From assembly GCA_028023455.1 (NCBI GenBank), contig JAQFVV010012420.1, forward strand, positions 4,032,001 to 4,096,000: a stretch of DNA of 64,000 nt, given 5' to 3'. Numbering within the stretch: position 1 is the stretch's first letter; each line of letters begins with the position of its first letter. Below the pieces are notes generated by a model. That model saw only the letters and a program-made list of their open reading frames with translations, was not told the DNA's origin and ran no database searches. Positions 10,369 to 21,173 of the stretch are shown one piece after another. Origin of the DNA: Epiperipatus broadwayi. Its lineage: Eukaryota > Onychophora > Udeonychophora > Euonychophora > Peripatidae. A program made the position numbers and the translations under genes.

Positions 10369-10475
10369 TTGGGGAGGGGTTCCTGACAGAGGTATTTTAA
10401 GTGCTGGCTCTGGCTAAGCATTTATCATAAAGCTTGTAGAGGAATTGGCAATCCTCACTGTTTATAAAAATATAG

Positions 10476-10939
10476 ATAACGTGGTATTGAATATTTGAAC
10501 TATGGTTTTATTCAATAACCTGCAGACAATGATTTGACAAAAAATTGTATGAACTATATTAGTGACAATTCCACCTGACAAATTTTTGATGTATATTGTA
10601 TAATTATGTTAGATTATAAATATTTAAGTCTTCTAATAATTAAAATATTAAAAATTTGTACTTTTAAATTGTGAAAATAAGTATCTAACTGAAGATCTTA
10701 CTGATAACAAAATAACACATCATTATTTGTTTCATGATACTAATTCAAAAAGTTAGAAGAATGAAATATTAGAATTTAATGTTATTAAATAATGATATAT
10801 TTAGAATTAGTTATTATCAAAAGAAACAAAAAAAATTCTAAAAGTTAATAAATTACCGTATTACTTTGAATTTAATCCACAGTAGGATTTTAGGGCCAAA
10901 AATTTGGAAAAAAATTAAACCCTGAATTTAAGCCACATA
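10476..10939. other. AT-rich spacer between the two arrays
   Basis: Non-repetitive AT-rich DNA with no recognisable feature. Confidence 0.5.
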
Positions 10940-11052
10940 TATATATATTGATAAAAAATCAAGTCAGATGACCTAATTTTAATAAAGCACCTATTTACAA
11001 ATGTTATATATAGAGTAAGTTAAAAACAAACTCTTAAGAAGCTTCAAAAATA

Positions 11053-11094
11053 CCCTCAGACCGCGGTTTCTGCCTCTAGCGTCATCAGTGAGGT
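11053..11094 (-). ncRNA. Type I hammerhead ribozyme, array 2 copy 1
   Basis: Minus strand: stem I ACCTCA (11094-11089), CTGATGA (11088-11082), stem II with loop TAGA (11081-11071), GAAA (11070-11067), stem III ACC-GC-GGT, C17 at 11059, stem I return TGAGGG (five pairs). The 10.1/11.1 pair is C/A rather than G-C, which may weaken stem II. Confidence 0.75.
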
Positions 11095-11406
11095 GCTAGG
11101 GAATAAAAATACTAGAACTAGTCCAGCATTTTATCAATGCCTAACTATTGAGAAGAAAATCTGAAACTTTCAGACATTTAAATGTCCAAAATTTCAGCTA
11201 TCTAACTCAAATAGCCGTATGGGACTGAACTAAGTTCAGATACACCATATATTAATAGCTCTAGCAATATAAAATCGCCAAAGCATTAATAGCAAAAAAC
11301 TAAAATTAAATTGATAAAAAATCCAAGTCAGATGACCTAATTTTAATAAAGCTCCTATTTACAAATGTTAAAAACAAATTCTTATGAAGCTTCAAAAATA
11401 CCCTCA

Positions 11407-11448
11407 ACCTCAGACCGCGGTTTCTGCCTCTAGCATCATCAGTGAGGT
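11407..11448 (-). ncRNA. Type I hammerhead ribozyme, best array 2 copy
   Basis: As in copy 1, but base 10.1 is T and pairs with A11.1, so stem II (TGC/GCA) is fully closed. Stem I is six perfect pairs (ACCTCA with TGAGGT). Core CTGATGA, GAAA and GTC are intact; C17 is at 11413. Compared with array 1 the first stem I pair is swapped (T-A for A-T) and G-U has become A-U, which is compensatory change. Confidence 0.82.
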
Positions 11449-11763
11449 GCTAGGGAATAAAAATACTAGAACTAGTCCAGCATTTTATCAATGCCTAACT
11501 ATTGAGAAGAAAATCTGAAACTTTCAGACATTTAAATGTCCAAAAATCCAGCTATCTAACTCAAATAGCCGTATGGGACTGAACTAAGTTCAGATACACC
11601 ATATATTAATAGCTCTAGCAATATAAAATCGCCAAAGCATTAATAGCAAAAAACTAAAATTAAATTGATAAAAAATCAAGTCAGATGACCTAATTTTAAT
11701 AAAGCTCCTATTTACAAATGTAGAGTAAAAACAAATTCTTATGAAGCTTCAAAAATACCCTCA

Positions 11764-11785
11764 ACCTCAGACCGCGGTTTCTGCC
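11764..11785 (-). ncRNA. Truncated hammerhead, array 2 copy 3
   Basis: Stem I return strand, cleavage triplet, stem III and GAAA remain. CTGATGA and the other stem I strand are replaced by a G/A homopolymer run (CCTAGGGGGGGAAAAAA region), and about 25 bases of the unit are missing. Confidence 0.65.
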
Positions 11786-12068
11786 CTAGGGGGGGAAAAA
11801 AAAACAGCATTTTATCAATGCCTAACTATTGAGAAGAAAATCTGAAACTTTCAGACATTTAAATGTCCAAAAATCCAGCTATCTAACTCAAATAGCCGTA
11901 TGGGACTGAACTAAGTTCAGATACACCATATATTAATAGCTCTAGCAATATAAAATCGCCAAAGCATTAATAGCAAAAAACTAAAATTAAATTGATAAAA
12001 AATCAAGTCAGATGACCTAATTTTAATAAAGCTTCTATTTACTAGTTCTAGTATTTTTATTCCCTAGC

Positions 12069-12110
12069 ACCTCACTGATGACGCTAGAGGCAGAAACCGC
12101 AGTCTGAGGT
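12069..12110 (+). ncRNA. Hammerhead ribozyme, array 2 inverted copy 4
   Basis: ACCTCA, CTGATGA, stem II, GAAA (12093-12096), GTC (C17 at 12104) and TGAGGT are all present. One stem III pair is broken (GG to AG) and 10.1/11.1 is C/A. Confidence 0.72.
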
Positions 12111-12431
12111 TGAGGGTATTTTTGAAGCTTCATAAGAGTTTGTTTTTAACTTACTCTATATATAACATTTGTAAATAGGAGCTTTATTAAAATTAGGTCA
12201 TCTGACTTGATTTTTTATCAATTTAATTTTTTGCTATTAATGCTTTGGCGATTTTATATTGCTAGAGCTATTAATATATGGTGTATCTGAACTTAGTTCA
12301 GTCCCATACGGCTATTTGAGTTAGATAGCTGGATTTTTGGACATTTAAATGTCTGAAAGTTTCAGATTTTTTTCTCAATAGTTAGGCATTGATAAAATGC
12401 TGGACTAGTTCTAGTATTTTTATTCCCTAGC

Positions 12432-12473
12432 ACCTCACTGATGACGCTAGAGGCAGAAACCGCGGTCTGAGGT
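12432..12473 (+). ncRNA. Type I hammerhead ribozyme, array 2 inverted copy 5
   Basis: ACCTCA (12432-12437), CTGATGA (12438-12444), stem II (12445-12455), GAAA (12456-12459), stem III ACC-GC-GGT, C17 at 12467, TGAGGT (12468-12473). Six stem I pairs; 10.1/11.1 is C/A. Confidence 0.78.
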
Positions 12474-12899
12474 TGAGGGTATTTTTGAAGCTTCATAAGA
12501 GTTTGTTTTTAACTTACTCTATATATAAAATATATATATATATTTAAACAGGAAACTAATGTACATACAATAAACTCACCTAATTTATTATGAATCTTAG
12601 ATATATGGTACTTTCAGAACTTGATTTCTCATCTTCACTATTTCATCAGATACATCATCTTCAGGCCATTTAAATTGTGTCCAATATTTCTGTGATTTTA
12701 GCAGAGAAACTTATGGTCTACAGAACAGTCCTGTTCATATTAGCCATTTTCATGACTATGCAAATGTGCACTTAACAGATCGCTACCATATCTTGAGGGT
12801 GTAGGGAATTCAAGTGGCCATAACTTGTAATATGCCTTCGAAGTAATGATCTTAACCCTACCTGATGTAGTATTACATAGTGATAATACTCTGAAATGT

Positions 12900-13500
12900 A
12901 TTTTAAAAATGCTATTCCATTTTATAAAAGTGTCGGGTCGTAAATTGTTTAAAATACTTAGCAAAATGGTGGCCTGTAATGGTTATAATACAGTAGTGTG
13001 TTTTTTTTTTCCAGATAAAGAACAGCTACGAGGCAAAATGTGTGCGGTTGTATGTTATTTTGTAAATCATAATCTTGATTTGATCAGATTACTGCATCTT
13101 TCGGACAGTCCTTCGGATTGGCAAAACCATTGGTTCCTCTCCCTGCATATTCCAGCGCTACATACTGACTGAAATGACTAATTTTAAAATGTAATTATTC
13201 AATTTTAGAAACTAATGTTGATCCGTAAATTGTGACAAAATGTGAATTGTTATACATTTTGTAAGTCGTAATCTAGATTTGATCAGTGTACTTCGGATCG
13301 GCAAAACCATCAATCCCCCTCCCTGCACATTCCAGTGCTACGCGCTGACTGAAATTTGTAATCTAATTTAAAAATGTAATTATTCTATTTTAGAAAATAA
13401 TGTTGGTTTGTAAATTGTTTAAAAATAGTTTGCAAAATGTTGAAATGATTATAATAGTGTGGTTTTAACAGAAAGAACGCTACTAAGCGTCTGGCCTGGC
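12900..13500. repeat. Diverged tandem duplication
   Basis: A segment is repeated with changes: AATCTTGATTTGATCAG near 13072 and AATCTAGATTTGATCAG near 13270, GGCAAAACCAT near 13121 and 13300, CCCTGCATATTCCAG against CCCTGCACATTCCAG, and CTGACTGAAAT. A flanking GTAAATTGTTTAAAA element near 12942 recurs near 13410. Period is about 190 bp with a longer outer duplication. An open frame of 108 codons lies across one copy, but it is not preserved in the other, so I do not call it a gene. Confidence 0.6.
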
Positions 13501-14419
13501 TACCGATGAGTACCCACTTTTGTATTAAAACTAAACCATTTTCACGTAATTTAAAATGAAAACATCCGAATTGGCAAAATAAAAGATTTAAAACATTTGT
13601 TTTCATTTTTAAAATCATAACAAAGATATCGGAATTTCAAAATTTTGTTAGACATACTTATGTAGAGAACAACAATCAACCAATCGGTGCCTTATAAAGC
13701 AGACTCTTAACTCATTGTTGATTTGTTAGTAGTAAAAATATTCTAAAGGTTTATTCAATAAACTACTCAATAAAAAAACGAGTAAAATTGGCAAAATAAC
13801 ATTGAAAGAATTAAAGCCATTTACAAAATTAATCTTAAAAATATTGATTAAAAAGATTTAACAAGCTATTCTACATAGGAAATAACCTTAATACTATATG
13901 CATGTATAAGCATAAAACAAACGGTCCACAGAAATAAGATGTTAAAAATTTTTGTTTCGAGTTTTGTACCCCTTTTTTAAGTGTCCAAAATTTGGAAAAA
14001 AAGTGGCTTATATTTGAAGTAATATGGTATTAATTGTTATTAAAATATTTCACTTGGTTTTGACCAAATCTGTTTTATTTTAGCCTGCAAAAGCAGTTTC
14101 TGTGGCAATTTCTGTTCCCATAATGTACTTTTTAACCATTGTCTTTTTAAAAATAAAATGTTTTCAAAGACATTCCCCTATAGTGACAGTTTTGGGATTA
14201 ATAATAAGCCTTTTACCAAAATATTGTGTCAAAATCATTAACAATTACTGAAAATCATGTTTTTTATGTCACTTAGCCACAGGGTAAAACACTAGCCGGT
14301 CACAAATCATCTCCATAGCTTTGTCAGAACAATAAAGTGCTGTCAATTGCACAAAGATCCATATAATGCTGACATCTCAAAAAAAATTTTAAATTAAAAC
14401 ATTAAAAATGGAAGCTTCA
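13501..14419. other. AT-rich non-coding stretch
   Basis: No gene or repeat recognised; the 3' part may belong to the hAT relic that follows. Confidence 0.4.
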
Positions 14420-15330
14420 TAGAAAGAATAGTGATCATGCCACCTTAAATTGTCAAGATAGCCAATCACAATTTACTTTTGTGAAGGTCTTAAATGAAGC
14501 TACAAGAACATTTCACAAAATTTCATGCTGGTAAGAAGAAGCAAGATTTATTGTTGAGCATTTAAAGAATGATTTTTGAGACTATACATTACCAATGCCT
14601 TTGATTTGATAAAAAAAAAAAAAATCAGACTAAGCTATGATGCCTTCAAGATTACAAGGAATATTTAGCAAAATTTAGAAAAAAATTTATTTTCATGCTC
14701 TTAAAAGAATTTTTGAGACAACTGACATTGGCAAAAGTATTTTCACTAGCATTCAAATGATAATGTGTTGTGAGCTTCTTACATTACATTATTGATTGCT
14801 AAATCAGGAAAACTAATTTTACTGCTTGTATATTAGATAATGTACATTATGCTATGCAAGTCAGCATTTGATATCAAGAATCGAAGAATTTATGAAATGG
14901 TTCAAAACGTTGAAAATTTGTTAAAAATATTCTAGTCTCTATACAGCTTGATGAGTCAACTTTACTAGAAATGAATCCTTTTAATATACATGTGATTCAT
15001 AAAAGAAGAAAAAAATTGTCAAGAATTGTTTATTCAAAATTAGCAAATTGATACTATAGATATTTGTTATTTAATGTACGTATTGGAAGAATTTTTTAAA
15101 GAAATTACCAGAATATTTATTTAGTCGGTATTTAATTGCTAAATATATAAGTGAAAGCCTATGCAGGTCATTAAAGCAATCAATAAAATCAGATGCATTT
15201 CAGTGAAATATTGTTTGGGACAATTTTGTATTGAAAATGACAAATAATGCAATGACTTATTGCTTCATACAGATGGCCACTGAATCAGTTTTATAATATG
15301 GCAGATATTGCATTATTTTGTCTGTTCTCT
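14420..15330 (+). pseudogene. hAT transposase relic (SCAND3/ZBED5-like)
   Basis: Frame-broken plus-strand remains of a hAT-superfamily transposase. Recognisable pieces in order: a segment near 14782-14850 resembling the helical region before the catalytic core, RRIYEMVQNVENLL (about 14880-14922), which matches the R-R-I-x-E-M-x-x-x-V-E segment of these proteins, then QLDESTL (14944-14964), the signature at the start of the RNase H-like fold, and a LHTDG remnant (about 15262-15282) matching the downstream catalytic-aspartate region. Stops and frameshifts lie throughout, so it is dead. Its ends were not identified. It resembles the better-preserved copy at 47.2-50.5 kb but looks more decayed. 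Confidence 0.55.
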
Positions 15331-18300
15331 GAATAGTTAGATCTAGTGTCAGACCCTTGTAGCTAAAAATCATTTAGCATACATTGAATAACTTATGACC
15401 AAAAGTGGCCTCTTGACAGTTATAGTGCGAAAACTGTCTCACAGAAGACCTACAAGAAAAAGTGTATTGGGGCTCTATTATTTGATTCATTGATTATTTA
15501 TGCAAATAACAAGTGAATGGAGAATATTACTATCAGATGCAGATTGAAAGCAAATTAAGTGTGTTTTATGTTAAGGAATAACTTGATTGCCAGGATTTGT
15601 GCAATATTTTGTAAAAGATACATTTAATATAAATATTGGTTTACGGTATTTGAAAATACATTATTACTTAACTGCCTGACAATCATTTATTTTGAATGTC
15701 TGGCATCTTGATGTATTATTACTATTTTAGGAAATATACTAAATCATTAAGAAGTGTAGATTATTCAATCAGCTTTTTTGAATTACAAATTTTGTTAAAA
15801 AAGAGTTTCAGCAAAGTCCTTATAACTTTGTTTGCATTCATACTGTAGAGTTATAAAATGATAGTGATTGACATGTATACGAAGACTGGTATTATCAAAG
15901 TTAAATTTGAATGTAAGATAAACAGGCTGGCATTGTGGAAATTAATTATAAAAGGAACAAAAAACTCATAAAAGTGTGACAGAAGGTGAAAATAAGGTAT
16001 ATATATAAAAGTAATGAACTTTATAATTGGAAAAACCAAAATTATGTATTCTATTTTAGTCTCGAACCATTATTAGTTTTTCTTAAATCTGTAATTCTTG
16101 CATTTACAGAGGATATCTAATTCATGTAACTAAGAACTTGTTTCATATCTAAAAAAAATTTTCACACACACATTTAATATTTCACGTACGTTAATGTTGT
16201 TGTTTTTTTGTTTTTTTAAAAAAATCTCATTTCATTATTCAACTTATGCGCAAAGAAATGGATTGTTCCATTCATGTAAATGTTCTGTAATATTGTTTCT
16301 GTTAATCCTTGCAATAAAATTTATTTTAATAATCATTTCTCAAATTTTACGATTTTTTAAAAAATTATTTTTCCATGTGATGATGTATCTTTTCCAGAAA
16401 ACACAGTTAATGGAGTTTCATGTGATAAATTGCCATTCCAAAATACATCGTTCACATTTTGAAGAGTCCTTATCTATCATATGTGTGTGTCTGTATATAT
16501 ATTAACCTACAATAATCAGAAATTTTTACTATCCTACCCTTGGAAAAAAATATAAACCAACTAATTCTTGATTTAAGTTTGGATATATAATATGAGTATT
16601 AAGATACATCAATTTAAATAGGAATGAAACATTCTGAAAAATAATGAATCCAAAGTCTAGTACTAAAGTAGAAAAATATCAAACCTAGCACATCTACTTA
16701 ATTACAATAAAGTGTCAATTTTATCTTTTATAATTGAAATATATGACATCAAATGTACTGCTCTTAACTATGGCCAAATATTACACGATATTTACAAATA
16801 AATAGGCACATAATTCCATATTTTATCTAAACTATATAAAGCAGATGGTGTAATTTTTTTTTTTTTTATCATAAATATGAAGGGAGTATAAGTACACATC
16901 AAATGTAAAATGTTTTTTGTATTTCATAAATAATGCTTATATATAAATATTGAATGTTTTAATTGGATTTTCAGTGTATTTTTCTAGACATTTTAGCTAT
17001 GATATAACAAAGTAATAACCAAATAAAAACTGACATGGCAAACTGAAATTTGCATTATCTAGCAATAATATTTATCCAATCTACTTTTTGACAAAAAGTG
17101 GAACCGCTTTTAATTTGTGAGCATACGTTATTTATGGATTGTAAATCTGACATTTTTATAAGTATGAAACTAGGAATATAAATAATATAGACAAAATTAT
17201 AATTGATTTTTATTTATATGAATTTTACTATTTGTATCAATGGCTTTATATAATGAAAATTATATAATAATTAACTTGCTCTAATGACCATATTATATTG
17301 GGGAAAAAAATTGAAACATAAGGATTCGGAATCATGCTTTTTATTAAACAGTCACATGCTAACGCTTTGTCTTAAATCAGCATATATGATTTTTTTTCTG
17401 AATCAATGAAAGGAAGTAAAGAAAAAATATATAAATATTGTCGAGATCTTGGATTCACTTCATATATATATGAAGTTAAAAGTATATCTTATTTGGAAAA
17501 GTGAACTGGTTATTTCAAAAATGTATCCAGAAAGAAAGATTATTGATCTTAGTTCTGATCTGATAGATGGTTGTGATATTGAGTTACAGTGAAAAATGTG
17601 CTGAGAATAAGAAAATTTGAATATATATATATATGAATTTTTAATTTATTTCAATTAACAATTATTAAATTGTTTTTAATGTACAATTTTTGGTGGTTTC
17701 TATATTTATTTTTACAAATCTCTTGAAAAGTGTTAAATAGAAATTTTATATATGGTTATATGTGTAGTAGCTAGTTAACATATAAACAATAATATACTGG
17801 TGCAATATTGCTAATTTGGGACTTCTGTTTCTGGATCTTCTCAGATTAAAAACAAGCAATTTATTTTGCATTTTTTCTGCTATTGTAAACTTTATCATTG
17901 AAGCACCCACATGATACTGAAAATTTAAATATTTACTATAAATATATTCTGTTTTTAAATATTTAAAAGTTTCCTGTTGTATGGCACAATGTTACTCATA
18001 GAAAAAAAAATTTTGCTAAGAAAATATATGATACCTAGATAATTTGGACTCATTAATGTATAGATATTTAAGTGTTGGTTTTTTTTTAATTTTTAAAATG
18101 TACATATGATATTTTGTATTATATTTTTTTTAAATGTATACACTTGAAATTAAATAATAAAAACATTTTCTTAAGAAAATCAAATAAAACCTATTTCAAT
18201 GTTGAAAGATGAGCTTTAATGGATTGTAATCTATATATGATATAAATATGTATATTAATTTCAAATAGAATGCAACTTTACATACTTGCAATGGTTTCAT

Positions 18301-19459
18301 TTCTAGTTAGCATTGTGTTTTTATATTTTATCAAATTTATGACATTCACTGGATATTTAAATCATGTTTGTACATAAGTAATACATGGAAACCAGATTTG
18401 TAACTAGTTTCTGACTGAAGAGCACTGGATTTCACAGTTATCCAGATGCAATTTTTTATATTATTCAAGCTAATTAGTAGTTAAAATTAGGTTTTGAACA
18501 CAAGGAAATGTATTTAACTAGTTATAGTCATGACACATTTTGATCAGTAACTAAATATTTTAATGATCTTAGCTGTTAATTGTGTACATTTGATTCTAGC
18601 AATAGAAAGATGTACCAAAACAAAAACGGGAATTCTAGCATTTAATATCACCATTAATAGAAATAAATAATCACTCTAAATACTCTAATTTACTAGCATG
18701 TAGAATGGATTATCATAGTTAAATATAAACTAGGAGAATTATTATGCTTTATTTTAATGGCCTTTGTATTTCAAATGTATTGATAATAGAAATTTGTGGT
18801 TAAACAAAGTTGTCTGTAAATTGTGTGTGTATAAGTTTATAAACATATATAACCATTCATGAATTGGTAATACGATTGTCTTTATTGCAGAAAATACAAC
18901 AGTAATAGAGGATTGAATGTGTTATTTTTTAACTAATATCTTTAAAAATCTTTTCAAGGCTTCCATATGATTGTTCCAAGTGCGATTTTAGCAGCATTGC
19001 ATACAGCTTCACTTTCTCCGTCAACTAATCGAGGCTTAAACTAATAAAGTATAAAAAATAATAATTGTTCTGATATATCAATAATTTTGTAAAAAAAAAA
19101 AAAAAATTAAGCAAATAAAGTAATTATCATTTTATAAAAGAAAACCAATTTCTCCTAAGTTATTGCAATTGTTAAGCTTATATTTAGAAAGCTGAATTAG
19201 GATGGGGAAAGTATCCGATTTTTAGGATAATTATTATTCATTCTATTTCCTCCATAGTCATATATTGTATGATTTAGTCATCAATGAGTGATAGATAATA
19301 GTGGCAACCTCGGAGCATTAATAAATGGTATTTCTCATAAATTAATCTTAAGATTTGGATATAGTACTACTATCTTGTGTTTATTGATTACTTAGAATAA
19401 ATGAATCTGTAGTAGAGTAAGTGAAGATTCCTAGTAAGAAGAGCTACTTTATTTGGTGA
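15331..19459. other. AT-rich non-coding stretch
   Basis: Extremely AT-rich with many A/T runs and ATATAT stretches. No gene, RNA or element could be supported. Small frames near 15851 and 16194 are AT-driven. Confidence 0.5.
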
Positions 19460-19669
19460 GCCCAAACGAACAGCAGTACATCTTCTGCATTTTTTGAACA
19501 TACTAAACAATCAGGGCACAATTTCATACCCGCTAACCCCGTTATTTTATGCTCAGAACCAAACGACTACAGGAGAAAGATAAAAGAGGCATTCTACATT
19601 AACAGAGACATCCATGCAATCAACAGAAGAGACACGTGCTTCGACATTTCGAAAAAATGGGCTACTTAA
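19460..19669 (+). pseudogene. Penelope-like element fragment (GIY-YIG C-terminal part)
   Basis: A 70-codon open stretch ending in TAA (19667-19669) is related to the C-terminal part of PLE reverse transcriptase/GIY-YIG proteins. Shared landmarks with the 41.9 kb copy: FFEHTKQSGH (against FMEHENKAGH), R-R-K-I-K-E-A at the conserved R-K-x-K-E-A glutamate region, and the tail AINRRDTCFDISKKW (against AINRKDSCFNISKIW). The glutamate of the K-E-A motif corresponds to the GIY-YIG metal-binding residue. The upstream GIY motif is degraded (an in-frame stop just before). Downstream, near 19725-19760, TCCTCGAAAACGTTCAGCC matches the PLE 3' end (CCCCCGAAAGCGCTCAGC) of the other copy. A 5'-truncated, dead insertion. 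Confidence 0.75.
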
Positions 19670-20203
19670 CAGTAACTCATTTGAATATTCTCATTTACAT
19701 ATCAAGTACATTTTCACGAAGGCTATGAGTATGAGGCACGGTTCCTCGAAAACGTTCAGCCAAATTTATTACTAACTATATTTTTTCTCTAATAATTTAC
19801 AAGTAAGTATTTTCATTTTTACAAATAAGGAGAAATTAAAACCACTAAAATAATATTGTGAAATATCTAAAGATAGATATTTAACTGATATACTTCTTGA
19901 ATCCTTACACAGTTTCACACATGGCACAAATTCTAGCAGTAAATTAAAATAATATTGAAAAATGTTCTGATATTTTAAGAAATATGTGAATGAAAAATTG
20001 CTTTTCAAGCATTTGCATAATGTATAGACCTGACTGACATGCTCAACAGTTGATAAGTCATGAAATCAAAAAGTAATTTAGGAAATGCATTGCTTATCCA
20101 AAAGGTAGAAACATTTACATGGAAGCAGAAATGTCCAAAATGGAATAGCAGAATATCTAACAAATAAAATAATAATTGCAATAATTTTTTATTGATTAAG
20201 TAA

Positions 20204-21165
20204 TTAAGCATTTATTTTATAACGTCTTGTGTGCGATTATAATTACGATAGAATGACAGCCTGTTAAGCTAATTGGCAGACACTGTGAGAATGTTATTAA
20301 TAAATGAATACCTTCGAACAACCACATGATATAGTATTTATATAAGAGTAAAAAGGAATCTCTTACTCTTACGACTCAAATGTTTATATATGAGCAAATC
20401 TAAAGTAGTTGTAACGAAGGCGTGACTGCATAATAGTCACTTTAAATTACTATATATAATGTCTGTATGAATGACGCCAATGAAATTTTCTAGAATTTAC
20501 TAAACGCCACTCTAAACGAAACTAAATCATATACATGAATAAGCATTTATTTCATAACGTCTTGCGTTTAATAAATTCTAGAAAATTTCATTGGCGTCAT
20601 TCATACAGACATTATATATAGTAATTTAAAGTGACTATTATGTAGTCATGCCTTCGTTACAACTACTTTAGATTTGCTCATATATAAACATTTGAGTCGT
20701 AAGAGTAAGAGATTCCTTTTTACTCTTATATAAATACTATATCATGTGGTTGTTCGAAGGTATTCATTTATTAATAACATTCTCACAGCGTCTGCGCAAT
20801 TAGCTTAACAGGCTGTCATTCTATCGTAATTATAATCGCACGCAAGACGTTATAAAATAAATGCTTATTCATGTATATGATTTAGTTTCGTTTAGAGTGG
20901 CGTTTAGTAAATTCTAGAAAATTTCATTGGCATCATTCATACAGACATTATATATAGTAATTTAAAGTGACTATTATGTAGTCACGCCTTCGTTACAACT
21001 ACTTTAGATTTGCTCATATATAAACATTTGAGTCGTAAGAGTAAGAGATTCCTTTTTACTCTTATATAAATACTATATCATGTGGTTGTTCGAAGGTATT
21101 CATTTATTAATAACATTCTCACAGCATCTGTGCAATTAGCTTAACAAGCTGTCATTCTATCGTGA
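20204..21165. mobile_element. Three-unit foldback element with 8-bp target duplication
   Basis: One unit of about 340 bp in forward orientation (about 20204-20540) is followed by two consecutive units in reverse orientation (about 20567-20867 and 20868-21165), all highly similar. Landmarks are TGACGCCAATGAAATTTTCT, CTAAAGTAGTTGTAACGAAG, TAAGAGTAAAAAGGAATCTC and CAGCCTGTTAAGCTAATT. TTAAGTAA flanks both sides (20196-20203; 21166-21173). A 25-base piece of a further forward unit (AAGCATTTATTTCATAACGT, about 20541) sits at the flip point. No ORF and no ribozyme core found. A relative is inserted at 36469-37029. The 8-bp duplication suggests hAT-type mobilisation, but the ends are not a clean terminal inverted repeat. 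Confidence 0.75.
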
Positions 21166-21173
21166 TTAAGTAA

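Larger units (their letters stand above)
8001..10475. mobile_element. Hammerhead-ribozyme tandem array 1 (retrozyme-like), period about 410 bp
   Basis: About five units in one orientation (marker CTTAAGCTTGTAAG near 8048, 8456, 8878, 9271, 9702) are followed, from about 9858, by about one and a half units in the opposite orientation ending near 10467. Each unit contains a hammerhead core, on the minus strand before the flip and the plus strand after. Units are rich in hairpins: TAAGCTTGTA with TACAAGCTTTA enclosing GAGGA/TCCTC, CTAAG-CA-CTTAG, TCTGAAA/TTTCAGA, AGACAT-CTAC-ATGTCT and GGCTGA/TCAGCC. The array is bracketed by an exact 13-base direct repeat TATAAAAATATAG (8001-8013; 10463-10475), a possible target-site duplication, although part of it resembles unit sequence. 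Units carry no ORF of note. Structure and size resemble animal retrozymes or ribozyme satellites, which replicate through circular RNA. Confidence 0.8.
10940..12535. mobile_element. Hammerhead-ribozyme tandem array 2 (retrozyme-like), period about 355 bp
   Basis: About three units in one orientation (hammerheads at 11053, 11407 and a truncated one at 11764) are followed from about 12036 by about one and a half units in the opposite orientation (hammerheads at 12069 and 12432). The unit aligns to that of array 1 over the TCTGAAA(A/C)TTTCAGACAT stretch, the ATCTAACTCAAATAGC stretch, an ACCATATATTA stretch and AGCAATATAAAATCG(C), and has its hammerhead in the corresponding place, so the two arrays are diverged families of one element. 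Hairpins keep pairing while bases change: GACATTT/AAATGTC and CTGAAC/GTTCAG here against AGACAT/ATGTCT and GGCTGA/TCAGCC in array 1. Both ends lie in ATATATAT-rich DNA. No ORF. Confidence 0.8.

Noticed and set aside
8000-12535. CRISPR-like or bacterial origin of the regular repeats
   Set aside because: Units are hundreds of bases long without unique spacers, and the window is full of eukaryotic transposons.
12846-13172. 108-codon frame with a pyrimidine-rich tract resembling a splice acceptor
   Set aside because: The frame is not preserved in the tandem copy and matches no family; more likely a non-coding repeat.
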